64,000 nt of DNA from Rhodococcus sp. 14-2470-1b (GTDB taxonomy: Bacteria > Actinomycetota > Actinomycetes > Mycobacteriales > Mycobacteriaceae). Positions 7,143-15,334 of the stretch are shown piece by piece. A program made the translations under genes and the position numbers. Positions within the stretch are counted from its first letter, which is position 1. Every line of letters begins with the position of its first letter. The stretch spans positions 181,868 to 245,867 of the forward strand of contig NZ_NPFY01000022.1 in NCBI RefSeq assembly GCF_002259415.1, in the 5' to 3' direction. Under the pieces are notes generated by a model. The model was given only the letters and a program-made list of their open reading frames with translations, did not search any database and had not been told where the DNA came from.

Positions 7143-10100
7143 CTACCCGGTCAACGCCATGAACGCCCCGAGGGAATCCAAGCCGTCGGGGGTGGCGGGG
7201 AGATAGTGGGTGAGGGTTCGGGACTGGATGATCAACGCTGCCCATTGCCCTCGGGAGAGAGCTACGTTCAACCGGTTTCGGGACAGCAGAAACCCTGCCC
7301 CGCGAGGTGAGTCACCGAGGTTGGATGCGGTCATCGACAGGACGGCGACGGCGGCTTGCCTGCCTTGGAACTTGTCGACGGTTCCGACGAGGACGTCGGC
7401 CAGGCCGGCGTGGTCCAATGCTTCCCGTATGCAGGCGACCTGGGCGTTGTACGGGGCGACGACGATGAAGTCGGTCGGCTCGAGTGGGCGGCATCCGGAG
7501 TGCGTGTCGGGGTTGGTCCACGGTAGGCCGACCATCTTCTCGATCTGTCGACGGACTTCTTCTGCCTCTTCGGGTGATTCCGTGGTTCTGGCCTCGTGGT
7601 CGATCGTCACCGTGTGCAGTCCGGGGCGCAGGCCGTCCAGTGCGCGTCGGGACGTGGCGTCCTCGTTGGAGAACAGCCTGTTCTCGTAGGACAACGCGGA
7701 GACCGGTGCGCACAGGTCGGGGTGCATGCGCCAGGTGCGGCTGAGGAAGTATCCGCGGTCGGCGGGAAGTGCACCGTGCCCGGCGGCGAGCCATCCGAGC
7801 GCCGACTCGTCGACAGGTTCCGGATGTGTACCTTGGCTGACCTGGGGGAGTTGTTGAGGGTCGCCCAGCAGCAACAGATTTCGGGCCGACTGGGCAACGG
7901 CAATGGTGTTGGCCAGGGAGAACTGTCCGGCTTCGTCGACGACGAGTAGGTCGAGCGATCCGGGGACGACGCGCGTGGAATGCGAAAAATCCCAGGCGGT
8001 TCCGCCGACGACGCATCCCTCCGCGGCGCCGCCCACGAACGACGGGTATTCGGCCTCCTTGAGCTCGGTCACGCCGTCGGGCGCCTTCTTCTTGCCGACG
8101 AGCTGCTCGGGGACTCCGGCGCGGACTATTCCGTCGAGTAGATTGTCCACGACCGAATGTGATTGTGCGACAACACCGATACGCCAGTGGTGATCCCGGA
8201 CGAGTGAGGTGATCACAGCGGCCGCGGTGTAGGTCTTACCGGTCCCCGGTGGTCCTTGGACGGCGAGATAGGAATTGTCGAGATCGGTCAGTGCGCCGAG
8301 GATCGCGCCGATGTAGTCGCTGCCGGCGACGGTGGGAAGCCCTGCACCGGACCTCGTGCGCGGCGCAGATCGTGACGTCAGATCGGCGACTGCTGTCGCC
8401 GGGAGGTCGGGCAACGAGGCTGCGAGTTCGTCGGCGGCGGTGATGATCGCCGCTTCGATGCTGACGGTGGGGATGGGTGAGACCGGCGCGGCGGCCATCG
8501 GCAGCGTCGACCACGGGTCCGCGCCTGCCGCCAGTTTTTCCTCGATCACGACAACGCCGTCCTCGGCCTCGATCACGTCGCCTCGGCTGCACGCCCGGTA
8601 CGACGGGTGAGGTTGCTCCAGGCCGTCGGGTGCAGGGGTGTCGTAGAGCAACCGAACCGACTTCTCGACGCTTCCCGAGCCCGTCAGCCGCAGTTGCCGT
8701 CGGAGCAACTTCTGTCGCGGTGTCGTCTTCGCCCACTCGCTTGTCGCCTCTGCGGAGTCGACGGTGAACACTCCCGGGGCATCGGCCCACTCGTCGACCG
8801 GGCTCTGCAGCCGGTCGAAGTGTGCCCACCAGAACGGCTTTCGTTCGCGGCGGTGGTATCCGATGGATCCGCCGTAAAGTGCGACGGCTTGCTGGAGATC
8901 GGACCTGTGGCCGGTGAGTCCGGCGAATTCGCGGAGCGATTCTTCCAGCGGGGTGGCTTCTTCTTCGGTGTCGGCGCCGACGTCCGCCGCGTGGCGGGGT
9001 GAGATTCCTGCGTCGGAAGCCCTCTTCAGCAGCCAGTTTCGTAGTCTCAGAGTCGAATCGCAGTCGTAGCGGTTGTATTCGGCGATCTCGCCGAGCAGCG
9101 AATCGGCTTCTTCGGTCCTGCCCTCGTCTCGCAGGTCGCACCAGTTGGCGTATTCGACGATCGACGCCGCGGCGTTGGTGACGTCGCCGTCGCGTCCCGC
9201 GGGCATGTAGAGCGGTTCGAGCTTCTTGATGCTGTAGGAACGTTCGCCGATGCGTAGGGATGCTCGTACGACGGGGTACAGGTCGACGAGCACGTTGTCG
9301 CGCAGGAGGTCGTCGACGATTTCCTCGCCGACGCCGTATCGCCCGGCGAGTCTGAGCAGTGCGGTCTTCTCGTAGGCGGCGTAGTGGTACACGTGCATGC
9401 CGGGAAATTGTTTCCGTCGTTCGACGACGTAGTCGAGGAAGTCGATCAGGGCCTGGCGTTCCTGTGCGCGGTCGTGCGCCCACAACGGAAGAAACTCCCC
9501 GTCGGTGTCGAGAATCCCGAACAGATATTCCAGGCCCCACTCGGTCGATCCTGCCGGGAGTGCAGCCCGCGGATCGGCCCCCGAGGTTGGTTCTGCCCAG
9601 AGCGGGTCGCCTTCGAAGTCGAAGAAGATGTCGCCGGAATTCGGTTCGGGGATGGCGCCGAGCGCGTCGGCGTCGAAAATTTCGTATTCTGTTCTGCCGC
9701 TTGCAGTCTGCGCGATCTGGAGACCTGCTTGCGCGCGCAGGTTACCGAGGATGCGAGCAGAGATGCCGTCGATCGGGCCGTCGCCGGAGGCAAGTTGGAC
9801 CGACGTGGTGACGTCGGCGTCGTGCAGATGCGCCCGGTGGCCTCCGCTCAATCCGGCGACGAGGAGGAGGTCGTCCCGTGCGACGACTTGCTCGTCGCAC
9901 ATCTCGCAGCGCCCGCACTTGGTGAAGCGAGGGTCGGCCCAGTCGACGGCGTCACCGTCACGGACGTGTTCGTCGAGGATGTCTTCGAGGTGAGCGCGTT
10001 GACGACGGTAGATCGGGAGTAGGTTCCGCTTGGCGTGGTCGGTCGTCGTCCCGTCTCCCAGCATGAGGTGCAGGTTGTGGGCGACGTCGATTCCGCTCGA

Positions 10101-10565
10101 TCCGAGTGCGTCGGCGTAGGCGGCGAGCTGGAGTAGCGCCGGGACGCGGGCGTGGCGAGACAGCTTGGTGTCGTACACCGAGTATCCGGCGTCCTCTCTG
10201 ACGAGGAAGTCGCAGAACCCGAGAAACCGGCCGTCGAAGAATGTCGCCTGGTAGAGGACGTCGTACCCCCACAGTGCGGTTTCGATGGTGGCGGCGTGCG
10301 CGTCGGCGAGGCCCTGCATGGTTCGTTCGGGGCGCGGCATGATGGACACGCCCGCGCCGAACCGTGTCTGGAACGCGTCGAGTTGGCGTCGTTCGTGGGC
10401 GAATCCGAGTTCCGACGTGCGTTCCAGCATCGGGTCGGGTGCGGTGGGGATCGTCTGTATGCGGCCGAGCTTGGCGTCGAGGGTGCGCAGCAACGCGTAT
10501 TCGCATTCGGCTGCGGCCGACAGGTCGCTGGCGCTGTAGATGACCTGATCACCGAGTACGAACAC
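7143..10565 (-). CDS. TM0106-type RecB nuclease + DEDD exonuclease + SF1 helicase fusion
   Basis: An 1140-residue three-part DNA/RNA-processing protein. Residues 1-225 are a RecB-like PD-(D/E)XK nuclease: HE at 57-58, D119, and D132-T-K134, with Cys21, Cys217, Cys220 and Cys223 arranged like the [4Fe-4S] ligands of AddB and Cas4. Residues about 310-500 look like a DEDD 3'-5' exonuclease (DFEGDP, HVYHYAAYEK, YNRYDC). The last 400 residues are an SF1B (UPF1/DNA2-like) helicase: GPPGTGKT, VVDEAGQ, LGDPQQLPQ, GTVDKFQG and NVALSRG. It probably unwinds and trims nucleic acid ends in repair or defence; the true role is unknown. The start is GTG with a leaderless -10. Confidence 0.85.
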   Translation of the reverse strand: MFVLGDQVIYSASDLSAAAECEYALLRTLDAKLGRIQTIPTAPDPMLERTSELGFAHERRQLDAFQTRFGAGVSIMPRPERTMQGLADAHAATIETALWGYDVLYQATFFDGRFLGFCDFLVREDAGYSVYDTKLSRHARVPALLQLAAYADALGSSGIDVAHNLHLMLGDGTTTDHAKRNLLPIYRRQRAHLEDILDEHVRDGDAVDWADPRFTKCGRCEMCDEQVVARDDLLLVAGLSGGHRAHLHDADVTTSVQLASGDGPIDGISARILGNLRAQAGLQIAQTASGRTEYEIFDADALGAIPEPNSGDIFFDFEGDPLWAEPTSGADPRAALPAGSTEWGLEYLFGILDTDGEFLPLWAHDRAQERQALIDFLDYVVERRKQFPGMHVYHYAAYEKTALLRLAGRYGVGEEIVDDLLRDNVLVDLYPVVRASLRIGERSYSIKKLEPLYMPAGRDGDVTNAAASIVEYANWCDLRDEGRTEEADSLLGEIAEYNRYDCDSTLRLRNWLLKRASDAGISPRHAADVGADTEEEATPLEESLREFAGLTGHRSDLQQAVALYGGSIGYHRRERKPFWWAHFDRLQSPVDEWADAPGVFTVDSAEATSEWAKTTPRQKLLRRQLRLTGSGSVEKSVRLLYDTPAPDGLEQPHPSYRACSRGDVIEAEDGVVVIEEKLAAGADPWSTLPMAAAPVSPIPTVSIEAAIITAADELAASLPDLPATAVADLTSRSAPRTRSGAGLPTVAGSDYIGAILGALTDLDNSYLAVQGPPGTGKTYTAAAVITSLVRDHHWRIGVVAQSHSVVDNLLDGIVRAGVPEQLVGKKKAPDGVTELKEAEYPSFVGGAAEGCVVGGTAWDFSHSTRVVPGSLDLLVVDEAGQFSLANTIAVAQSARNLLLLGDPQQLPQVSQGTHPEPVDESALGWLAAGHGALPADRGYFLSRTWRMHPDLCAPVSALSYENRLFSNEDATSRRALDGLRPGLHTVTIDHEARTTESPEEAEEVRRQIEKMVGLPWTNPDTHSGCRPLEPTDFIVVAPYNAQVACIREALDHAGLADVLVGTVDKFQGRQAAVAVLSMTASNLGDSPRGAGFLLSRNRLNVALSRGQWAALIIQSRTLTHYLPATPDGLDSLGAFMALTG

Positions 10566-10572
10566 GCGCCCA

Positions 10573-10578
10573 ACTGTA
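10573..10578 (-). promoter_or_regulatory. -10 element of a leaderless promoter (RecB-helicase)
   Basis: On the minus strand TACAGT (TANNNT) is followed by 7 bases and then the GTG start. This supports the GTG as the true start and an unstructured leaderless mRNA. Confidence 0.5.
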
Positions 10579-10621
10579 GGTGAATGCAGCGACAGGTCCG
10601 CGGAGAAGGCAAAATAGTCGA

Positions 10622-11236
10622 ATGCCGTTCTTCGAAGGAGTCACCGGGGCCGTGCACTATCGGTCTTGGACCACGCCGCATCCCCGTCTCGTACTGGTGT
10701 TTCTGCACGGCTTGGGCCAGAACAGCGGCAATTATCATCGGTTCGCGCGCGTCATGAACACCGAGAGCATCGACGTGTGGGCGGTCGATCATGTCGGTCA
10801 CGGGCTGACCGAGGGCGAGCTGTCGGACGCGTCGCAGATCACCGGTCTCGCCGACAATGCTCTGCAGCTCGCGGACATCGCCCGCTCGGAGCGTTCGGGT
10901 GTTCCCGTCGCGTTGATGGGGCACTCGCTCGGTGCTGCGACGGCGATCTCTGCACTCGGAAAGAATTCGGACGGTTTCGCGTCGGTCGTGCTGTGCGGAA
11001 CTCCCAAGTCGACGACGGGTAAGCCGACCGATCTGAGTGACTCCACCTTGCCGCTGCTGGCGATGCACGGTGTCGACGACCGCATGGCGCCCATCGACGC
11101 AGTCCGGTCGTGGATCCCGAACGTGCCGGGCGCCCGCCTTCGTGAATTCGAGGACGCGGGCCACGATCTACTGCACGAGAAGGTTCACCGGACGGTCTCG
11201 CTCGAAGCCGCGGAATTCCTCCTGACACACGTGTGA
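10622..11236 (+). CDS. Alpha/beta hydrolase (monoacylglycerol-lipase-like)
   Basis: A 204-residue single-domain hydrolase without signal peptide. FLHGLGQNSGNY is the oxyanion loop after strand 3, GHSLG carries the nucleophilic Ser, MHGVDDRMAP gives the acidic residue and DAGHDLLHE the His, all in the right order and spacing. The DHVGHGLTEG stretch and short length fit small monoacylglycerol lipases or related carboxylesterases. The first 14 codons of the longer open frame were dropped in favour of MPFFEG, where family-like sequence begins. It converges on the acyl-CoA synthetase gene, a plausible consumer of released fatty acids, although co-regulation is not evident. Confidence 0.8.
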   Translation: MPFFEGVTGAVHYRSWTTPHPRLVLVFLHGLGQNSGNYHRFARVMNTESIDVWAVDHVGHGLTEGELSDASQITGLADNALQLADIARSERSGVPVALMGHSLGAATAISALGKNSDGFASVVLCGTPKSTTGKPTDLSDSTLPLLAMHGVDDRMAPIDAVRSWIPNVPGARLREFEDAGHDLLHEKVHRTVSLEAAEFLLTHV

Positions 11237-11262
11237 CGGGCGGCCCGGTCCGGGTCCGCCCG
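11237..11262. terminator. GC-rich hairpin between convergent genes
   Basis: CGGGCGG pairs with CCGCCCG across a GC-rich loop, directly after the hydrolase stop and 17 bases beyond the synthetase stop. There is no T-run on either side, so this would be an I-shaped, actinobacterial-style terminator. Confidence 0.4.
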
Positions 11263-11279
11263 CCACACGCAGCAACTGT

Positions 11280-13067
11280 CTACTTGGCGTAGATCGACTC
11301 GATCTCCGATCCGCGCTCCTGGTGGATGATGTTGCGCTTGAGCTTCATCGTCGGGGTGAGTTCTCCCGATTCGACGGTGAAGTCGTGCTCGAGAATCTTG
11401 TACTTCTTGATCTGCTCGGCGTTGGACACCTTCTTGTTGGCGTCGGCGACGGCCTTGTCGATCTCGGCGACCAAATCGGGGTGCTTCTTCAGGTCCTCGA
11501 ACGAGATGTCGGTGAGGTTGTGCCGTTCCTTCCACCCGGGCAGGGCTTCGGGGTCGAGGGTGAGAAGCGCGCCGATGAACGGCTTGGCGTCTCCGACGAC
11601 GAGGGTCTGGCTGATCAGCGCGTGCGCGCGCAGAGCATCTTCGAGCACGGCAGGTGCGACGTTCTTGCCGCCGGCCGTGACGATGATTTCCTTCTTGCGG
11701 CCGGTGATGGAGACGTATCCGTCCTGGTCGATGGCGCCGAGGTCGCCGGTGTGGAACCACCCGTCGACGATCGATTCCGCTGTCGCCTTCTCGTTGTGCC
11801 AGTAGCCACCGAAGACCACCGGGCCCTTGAGCAGCAGTTCGCCGTCCTCGGCGATCTTGGCGGCGTGTCCGTTCAGCGGCTTGCCGACACTACCGATGCG
11901 CTGCTCGGCGGTGGTGTTGACGGTGATGGCCGCGCTGGTCTCGGTGAGGCCGTAGCCCTCGTAGACGGGGATGCCCACGCCGCGGAAGAAGTGACCGAGG
12001 CGTGCGCCGAGGGGAGCGCCGCCGGAGATCGCGCGGTCGCAGTTGCCTCCGAGTGCTGCGCGCAGCTTGGAGTAGACGAGCTTGTCGAACACGGTGTGCT
12101 TGATGTTCAGGAGCAGTCCTGCGCCGCCCTTGTCCTTGGCTTCGCTCCACTCGATGGCGGTGGCCGCAGCCTTGTCGAAGATGCCGCCCTTGCCGCCGTC
12201 GTGTGCCTTCTGCTTGGCCGAGTTGTAGACCTTCTCGAACACGCGAGGGACGGACAGGATGAAGTCCGGCTTGAACTCGGCGAACTGATCCAGAAGTGTC
12301 GAGATGTCCGAGGTGTGCCCGACGGTCGCCTTCGACTCGAAGGCGCCGAAGGACACGGCACGCGCGAACACGTGCGCCATCGGGATGAACATCAGTGTTC
12401 GGTTGCCCTCCTTCATCGAATCGTGCAGGGCCAGTTGCGTGGCCTGCACCTCGGCGTAGAAGTTGGCGTGGGTGAGCTGAACACCCTTGGGTCGCCCGGT
12501 CGTGCCGGAGGTGTAGATCAGCGTTGCGGGAGCCGACGCTTTCACCTGGTGGCGCCTGGTGTCCAGATCCTCGTCGCTGACGCCCGCACCGCGGGTGCTC
12601 AGCTCGTCGATGGCGCCTGCGTCGATCTGCAGCACCTCGCGCAGTTCGGCAGCGCCTTCGGTGACCTCTTTCAGCGCCTCGGCGTGCGCGGGAGTCTCGA
12701 GGATCAACAATTTGGTTGCCGAGTCCTCGAGAATCCACTGGGCCTGGTCGGCGGAGGAGGTTTCGTAGATCGCGACGGTGCAGCCGCCTGCGGTCCAGAT
12801 GGCGTAGTCGAGGACGACCCACTCGTAGCGGGTTGCCGACAGGATCGCGACGCGGTCACCCAACTCGACGCCGGAGGCGATCAGGCCCTTGGCGACGGCT
12901 TTGACCTCCTTGGCGAACTGCGCTGCGGTGACATCGGTCCAGGTTCCGCCGACGAGACGCTGGAACGGTACGAGGTTCGGGGACTCCTTCTCGTACCGGA
13001 AAACGGTATCGGCCATCGAAGCATCGTCGGGAATGGTGAATGACGCCGGCACAGAATATTCGCGCAC
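11280..13067 (-). CDS. fadD15: Long-chain fatty-acid--CoA ligase (AMP-binding), FadD15-like
   Basis: A 595-residue acyl-CoA synthetase that activates fatty acids to acyl-CoA via acyl-AMP. The P-loop motif is LIYTSGTTGRPKGVQ; GYGLTETSAAITVNT is the A4/A5 adenine-binding region, and GWFHTGDLGAIDQDGY with ITGRKKEIIVTAGGKNVAP is the C-terminal hinge and lysine region. Length and the overall layout match mycobacterial FadD15 (600 aa). The start is a GTG with GAGGGG 7 bases upstream, which is better than the ATG 16 codons earlier. It would feed beta-oxidation or lipid synthesis; no acyl-CoA dehydrogenase is adjacent. Confidence 0.88.
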   Translation of the reverse strand: MREYSVPASFTIPDDASMADTVFRYEKESPNLVPFQRLVGGTWTDVTAAQFAKEVKAVAKGLIASGVELGDRVAILSATRYEWVVLDYAIWTAGGCTVAIYETSSADQAQWILEDSATKLLILETPAHAEALKEVTEGAAELREVLQIDAGAIDELSTRGAGVSDEDLDTRRHQVKASAPATLIYTSGTTGRPKGVQLTHANFYAEVQATQLALHDSMKEGNRTLMFIPMAHVFARAVSFGAFESKATVGHTSDISTLLDQFAEFKPDFILSVPRVFEKVYNSAKQKAHDGGKGGIFDKAAATAIEWSEAKDKGGAGLLLNIKHTVFDKLVYSKLRAALGGNCDRAISGGAPLGARLGHFFRGVGIPVYEGYGLTETSAAITVNTTAEQRIGSVGKPLNGHAAKIAEDGELLLKGPVVFGGYWHNEKATAESIVDGWFHTGDLGAIDQDGYVSITGRKKEIIVTAGGKNVAPAVLEDALRAHALISQTLVVGDAKPFIGALLTLDPEALPGWKERHNLTDISFEDLKKHPDLVAEIDKAVADANKKVSNAEQIKKYKILEHDFTVESGELTPTMKLKRNIIHQERGSEIESIYAK

Positions 13068-13401
13068 TGTAGGACCCCTCCGGGAAAATGACGTAACAGG
13101 TGTGCATTTCATCACATTCGGGGCCGTGTTGCACTACCGAGGGTGTCCGGTTTGCGAATTTTTCCGACCAGTCGTGTGGAGTTAGGTGTGACTCGCAGTG
13201 CACAATAACTGTTGCGGCCGTCGATTTCGACAGCGAGTGTCGCCTCGGTCACCACCGCACTGGTGATACCGGTGGCAGGAACCTCGGGGTCGACCGCTGA
13301 TTTGCGGCACTCGTCCGTCCGAGTCCGTGACAGGGACTAAGCTCGGCTGTATATGAGCACAATCGAGTACTTGTTCAACACTGCCGAATCAGGATGCCGC
13401 T
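13068..13401. other. Divergent intergenic region (334 bp)
   Basis: This gap separates the acyl-CoA synthetase from the DEAD-box helicase and must hold both promoters. On the plus strand TAAGCT (13338-13343) is the best -10 for the helicase unit. A short ORF begins 10 bases after it and runs into the helicase gene. I see no other gene; the middle third is GC-rich without clear structure. Confidence 0.5.
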
Positions 13402-13412
13402 GTGACGACTGA
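13353..13412 (+). CDS. 19-residue small ORF overlapping the DEAD-box helicase start
   Basis: ATG to TGA encodes MSTIEYLFNTAESGCRCDD. The ATG is 9 bases after a TAAGCT -10, so the transcript would be leaderless or nearly so. The stop codon lies 8-10 bases inside the helicase gene, in another frame, so ribosomes finishing the peptide end next to the helicase GTG. This geometry suits translational coupling or a regulatory leader peptide. The CRC triplet near the end is suggestive of metal or redox binding or a cysteine-codon sensor, but this is inference. It may also be a chance ORF; conservation in related genomes would decide. Confidence 0.4.
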   Translation: MSTIEYLFNTAESGCRCDD

Positions 13413-15201
13413 CGAGTCCACTTCGAGCGCGTCGGCATCGGCGTCCTCAGAAGCGACCCCCTCCGCCGAGTCCCCTTCTTCCGAGTCTCCCACCACTACG
13501 TTCGCTGATCTGGGCATCGACGAACGTGTGCTGAAGGCTCTGCATGCCGTGGGTTACGAGAGCCCGTCGCCGATTCAGGCGGCGACGATTCCGCCGCTGA
13601 TGAACGGCAGCGACGTCGTCGGACTCGCGCAGACCGGCACCGGCAAGACAGCTGCGTTCGCCGTGCCGATCCTGTCGCGCCTCGATGTCGAGCGTCGTGT
13701 TCCGCAGGCGCTCGTCCTGGCCCCGACGCGTGAGCTGGCGTTGCAGGTGGCCGAGGCGTTCGGCAAGTACGCGGCCAACATTCCCGGTCTGCACATTCTT
13801 CCGATCTACGGCGGCCAGGCCTACGGGATCCAGCTGTCCGGGTTGCGCAAGGGCGCGCAGATCATCGTCGGAACTCCCGGTCGTGTCATCGACCACCTGG
13901 AGAAGGGCACCCTGGATCTGTCGCATCTCGAGTACCTGGTGCTCGACGAGGCCGACGAGATGCTCAAGATGGGATTCCAGGAGGACGTCGAGCGGATTCT
14001 CTCGGACACTCCCGAGTACAAGCAGGTCGCGCTGTTCTCCGCGACGATGCCGCCCGCCATTCGCAAGATCTCCAAGCAGTATCTGCACGACCCGGTCGAG
14101 ATCACCGTCAAGACCAAGACGTCGACGGCACCGAACATCACGCAGCGGTACGTCCAGGTGGCGCACCAGCGCAAGCTCGAGGCACTCACTCGGATCTTCG
14201 AGGTCGAGGAGTTCGAGGCGATGATCATGTTCGTCCGCACCAAGCAGGCCACCGAGGAACTCGCGGAGAAACTGCGGGCCAGGGGCTTCTCGGCGGCGGC
14301 CATCAACGGCGACATCGTTCAGGCTCAGCGTGAACGCACCATCGGTCAGCTCAAGAACGGCACCATCGACGTTCTGGTCGCTACCGATGTCGCGGCCCGC
14401 GGACTGGACGTCGATCGAATCTCGCACGTCATCAACTACGACATCCCGCACGACACCGAGTCCTACGTGCACCGCATCGGTCGTACCGGGCGAGCGGGAC
14501 GTGCGGGCGAGGCACTGCTGTTCGTCGCACCGCGGGAGCGTCACCTGCTCAAGGCGATCGAACGCGCGACGCGTCAGCCGATCACCGAGATCCAGTTGCC
14601 GAGCGTCGACGACGTCAACGCCCAACGTGTCACCAAGTTCGGCGACTCCATCACCGAGAGCCTGAACTCGCCGAACCTGAGTTTGTTCCGCAAGCTCATC
14701 GAGGATTACGAGCGGGAGCACGACGTCCCGTTGGCCGACATCGCAGCGGCTCTGGCCGTTCAGTCCCGTGACGGCGAGGAGTTCCTGCTCAAGCCCGAGC
14801 CACCGGCGCCGCCGCGCGCACCTCGCGAGAAGCGTGAACCGCGGCCGGCGCGGACGTTCGACGACGATGCCGCGAGCTCGCACCACCGCAAGACCGGCCA
14901 GGCTATGGCGACGTACCGCATCGCCGTCGGTAAGCGTCATCATGTTGCTCCCGGCGCCATCGTCGGAGCCATCGCCAACGAGGGTGGGCTCCGGCGCTCG
15001 GACTTCGGGCACATCAGCATCCGTCCCGATCACTCGCTCGTCGAACTGCCGGCCGACCTCGCCGACGAGACGGTCGAAGCGTTGCGGCGCACCAGGATCA
15101 GCGGTGTGCTGATCCAGCTTCAGCCGGACTCGGGCCCTCCCGGCGGTCGCGGTGGTCCCCGCGGCGGCGGCAAGTTCAAGGGCCGTCGTCCCCGGGACTG
15201 A
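13402..15201 (+). CDS. deaD: DEAD-box ATP-dependent RNA helicase (DeaD/CsdA type)
   Basis: A 599-residue RNA helicase. After a 30-residue Ser/Thr-rich tail come the Q-motif (YESPSPIQ), AQTGTGKT, PTRELA, TPGR, DEAD, SAT, the second RecA domain with ARGLD and HRIGRTGR, and a C-terminal RNA-binding RRM-like domain of DbpA type (AMATYRIAVGKRHHVAPGAIVGAI). It ends in a Gly/Arg-rich basic tail, GGRGGPRGGGKFKGRR. Such proteins remodel structured RNA in ribosome assembly, mRNA decay and cold adaptation. Start is GTG with AGGA 7 bases upstream; an overlapping 19-codon ORF precedes it. A strong terminator follows. Confidence 0.92.
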   Translation: MTTDESTSSASASASSEATPSAESPSSESPTTTFADLGIDERVLKALHAVGYESPSPIQAATIPPLMNGSDVVGLAQTGTGKTAAFAVPILSRLDVERRVPQALVLAPTRELALQVAEAFGKYAANIPGLHILPIYGGQAYGIQLSGLRKGAQIIVGTPGRVIDHLEKGTLDLSHLEYLVLDEADEMLKMGFQEDVERILSDTPEYKQVALFSATMPPAIRKISKQYLHDPVEITVKTKTSTAPNITQRYVQVAHQRKLEALTRIFEVEEFEAMIMFVRTKQATEELAEKLRARGFSAAAINGDIVQAQRERTIGQLKNGTIDVLVATDVAARGLDVDRISHVINYDIPHDTESYVHRIGRTGRAGRAGEALLFVAPRERHLLKAIERATRQPITEIQLPSVDDVNAQRVTKFGDSITESLNSPNLSLFRKLIEDYEREHDVPLADIAAALAVQSRDGEEFLLKPEPPAPPRAPREKREPRPARTFDDDAASSHHRKTGQAMATYRIAVGKRHHVAPGAIVGAIANEGGLRRSDFGHISIRPDHSLVELPADLADETVEALRRTRISGVLIQLQPDSGPPGGRGGPRGGGKFKGRRPRD

Positions 15202-15215
15202 CACGAGCACATGAC

Positions 15216-15248
15216 AAAACCCCCACCCGAACGTCGGGTGGGGGTTTT
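15216..15248 (+). terminator. Rho-independent terminator after the DEAD-box helicase
   Basis: A perfect 15-bp stem (AAAACCCCCACCCGA with its complement) around the loop ACG ends in TTTT. It begins 14 bases after the helicase stop. It is one of the few canonical U-tract terminators in this window. Confidence 0.9.
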
Positions 15249-15334
15249 CTCGTGTGCACCGGCAGATGGTCCCGACCGAGGGAATTCGATGGACTTGCCG
15301 GGACTACGAACCGTCGGCGGGGGATCATGAGTCG

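Noticed and set aside
8236..9540. 434-codon minus-strand frame within the RecB-helicase gene
   Set aside because: Arg-rich out-of-frame translation of the same strand; the 1140-residue frame carries the nuclease and helicase motifs.
11322..13043. 573-codon plus-strand frame opposite the acyl-CoA synthetase
   Set aside because: Antisense shadow caused by GC-rich third positions; the synthetase has all motifs and a ribosome-binding site.
13447..15210. 587-codon minus-strand frame opposite the DEAD-box helicase
   Set aside because: Antisense shadow; the helicase on the plus strand has every expected motif.
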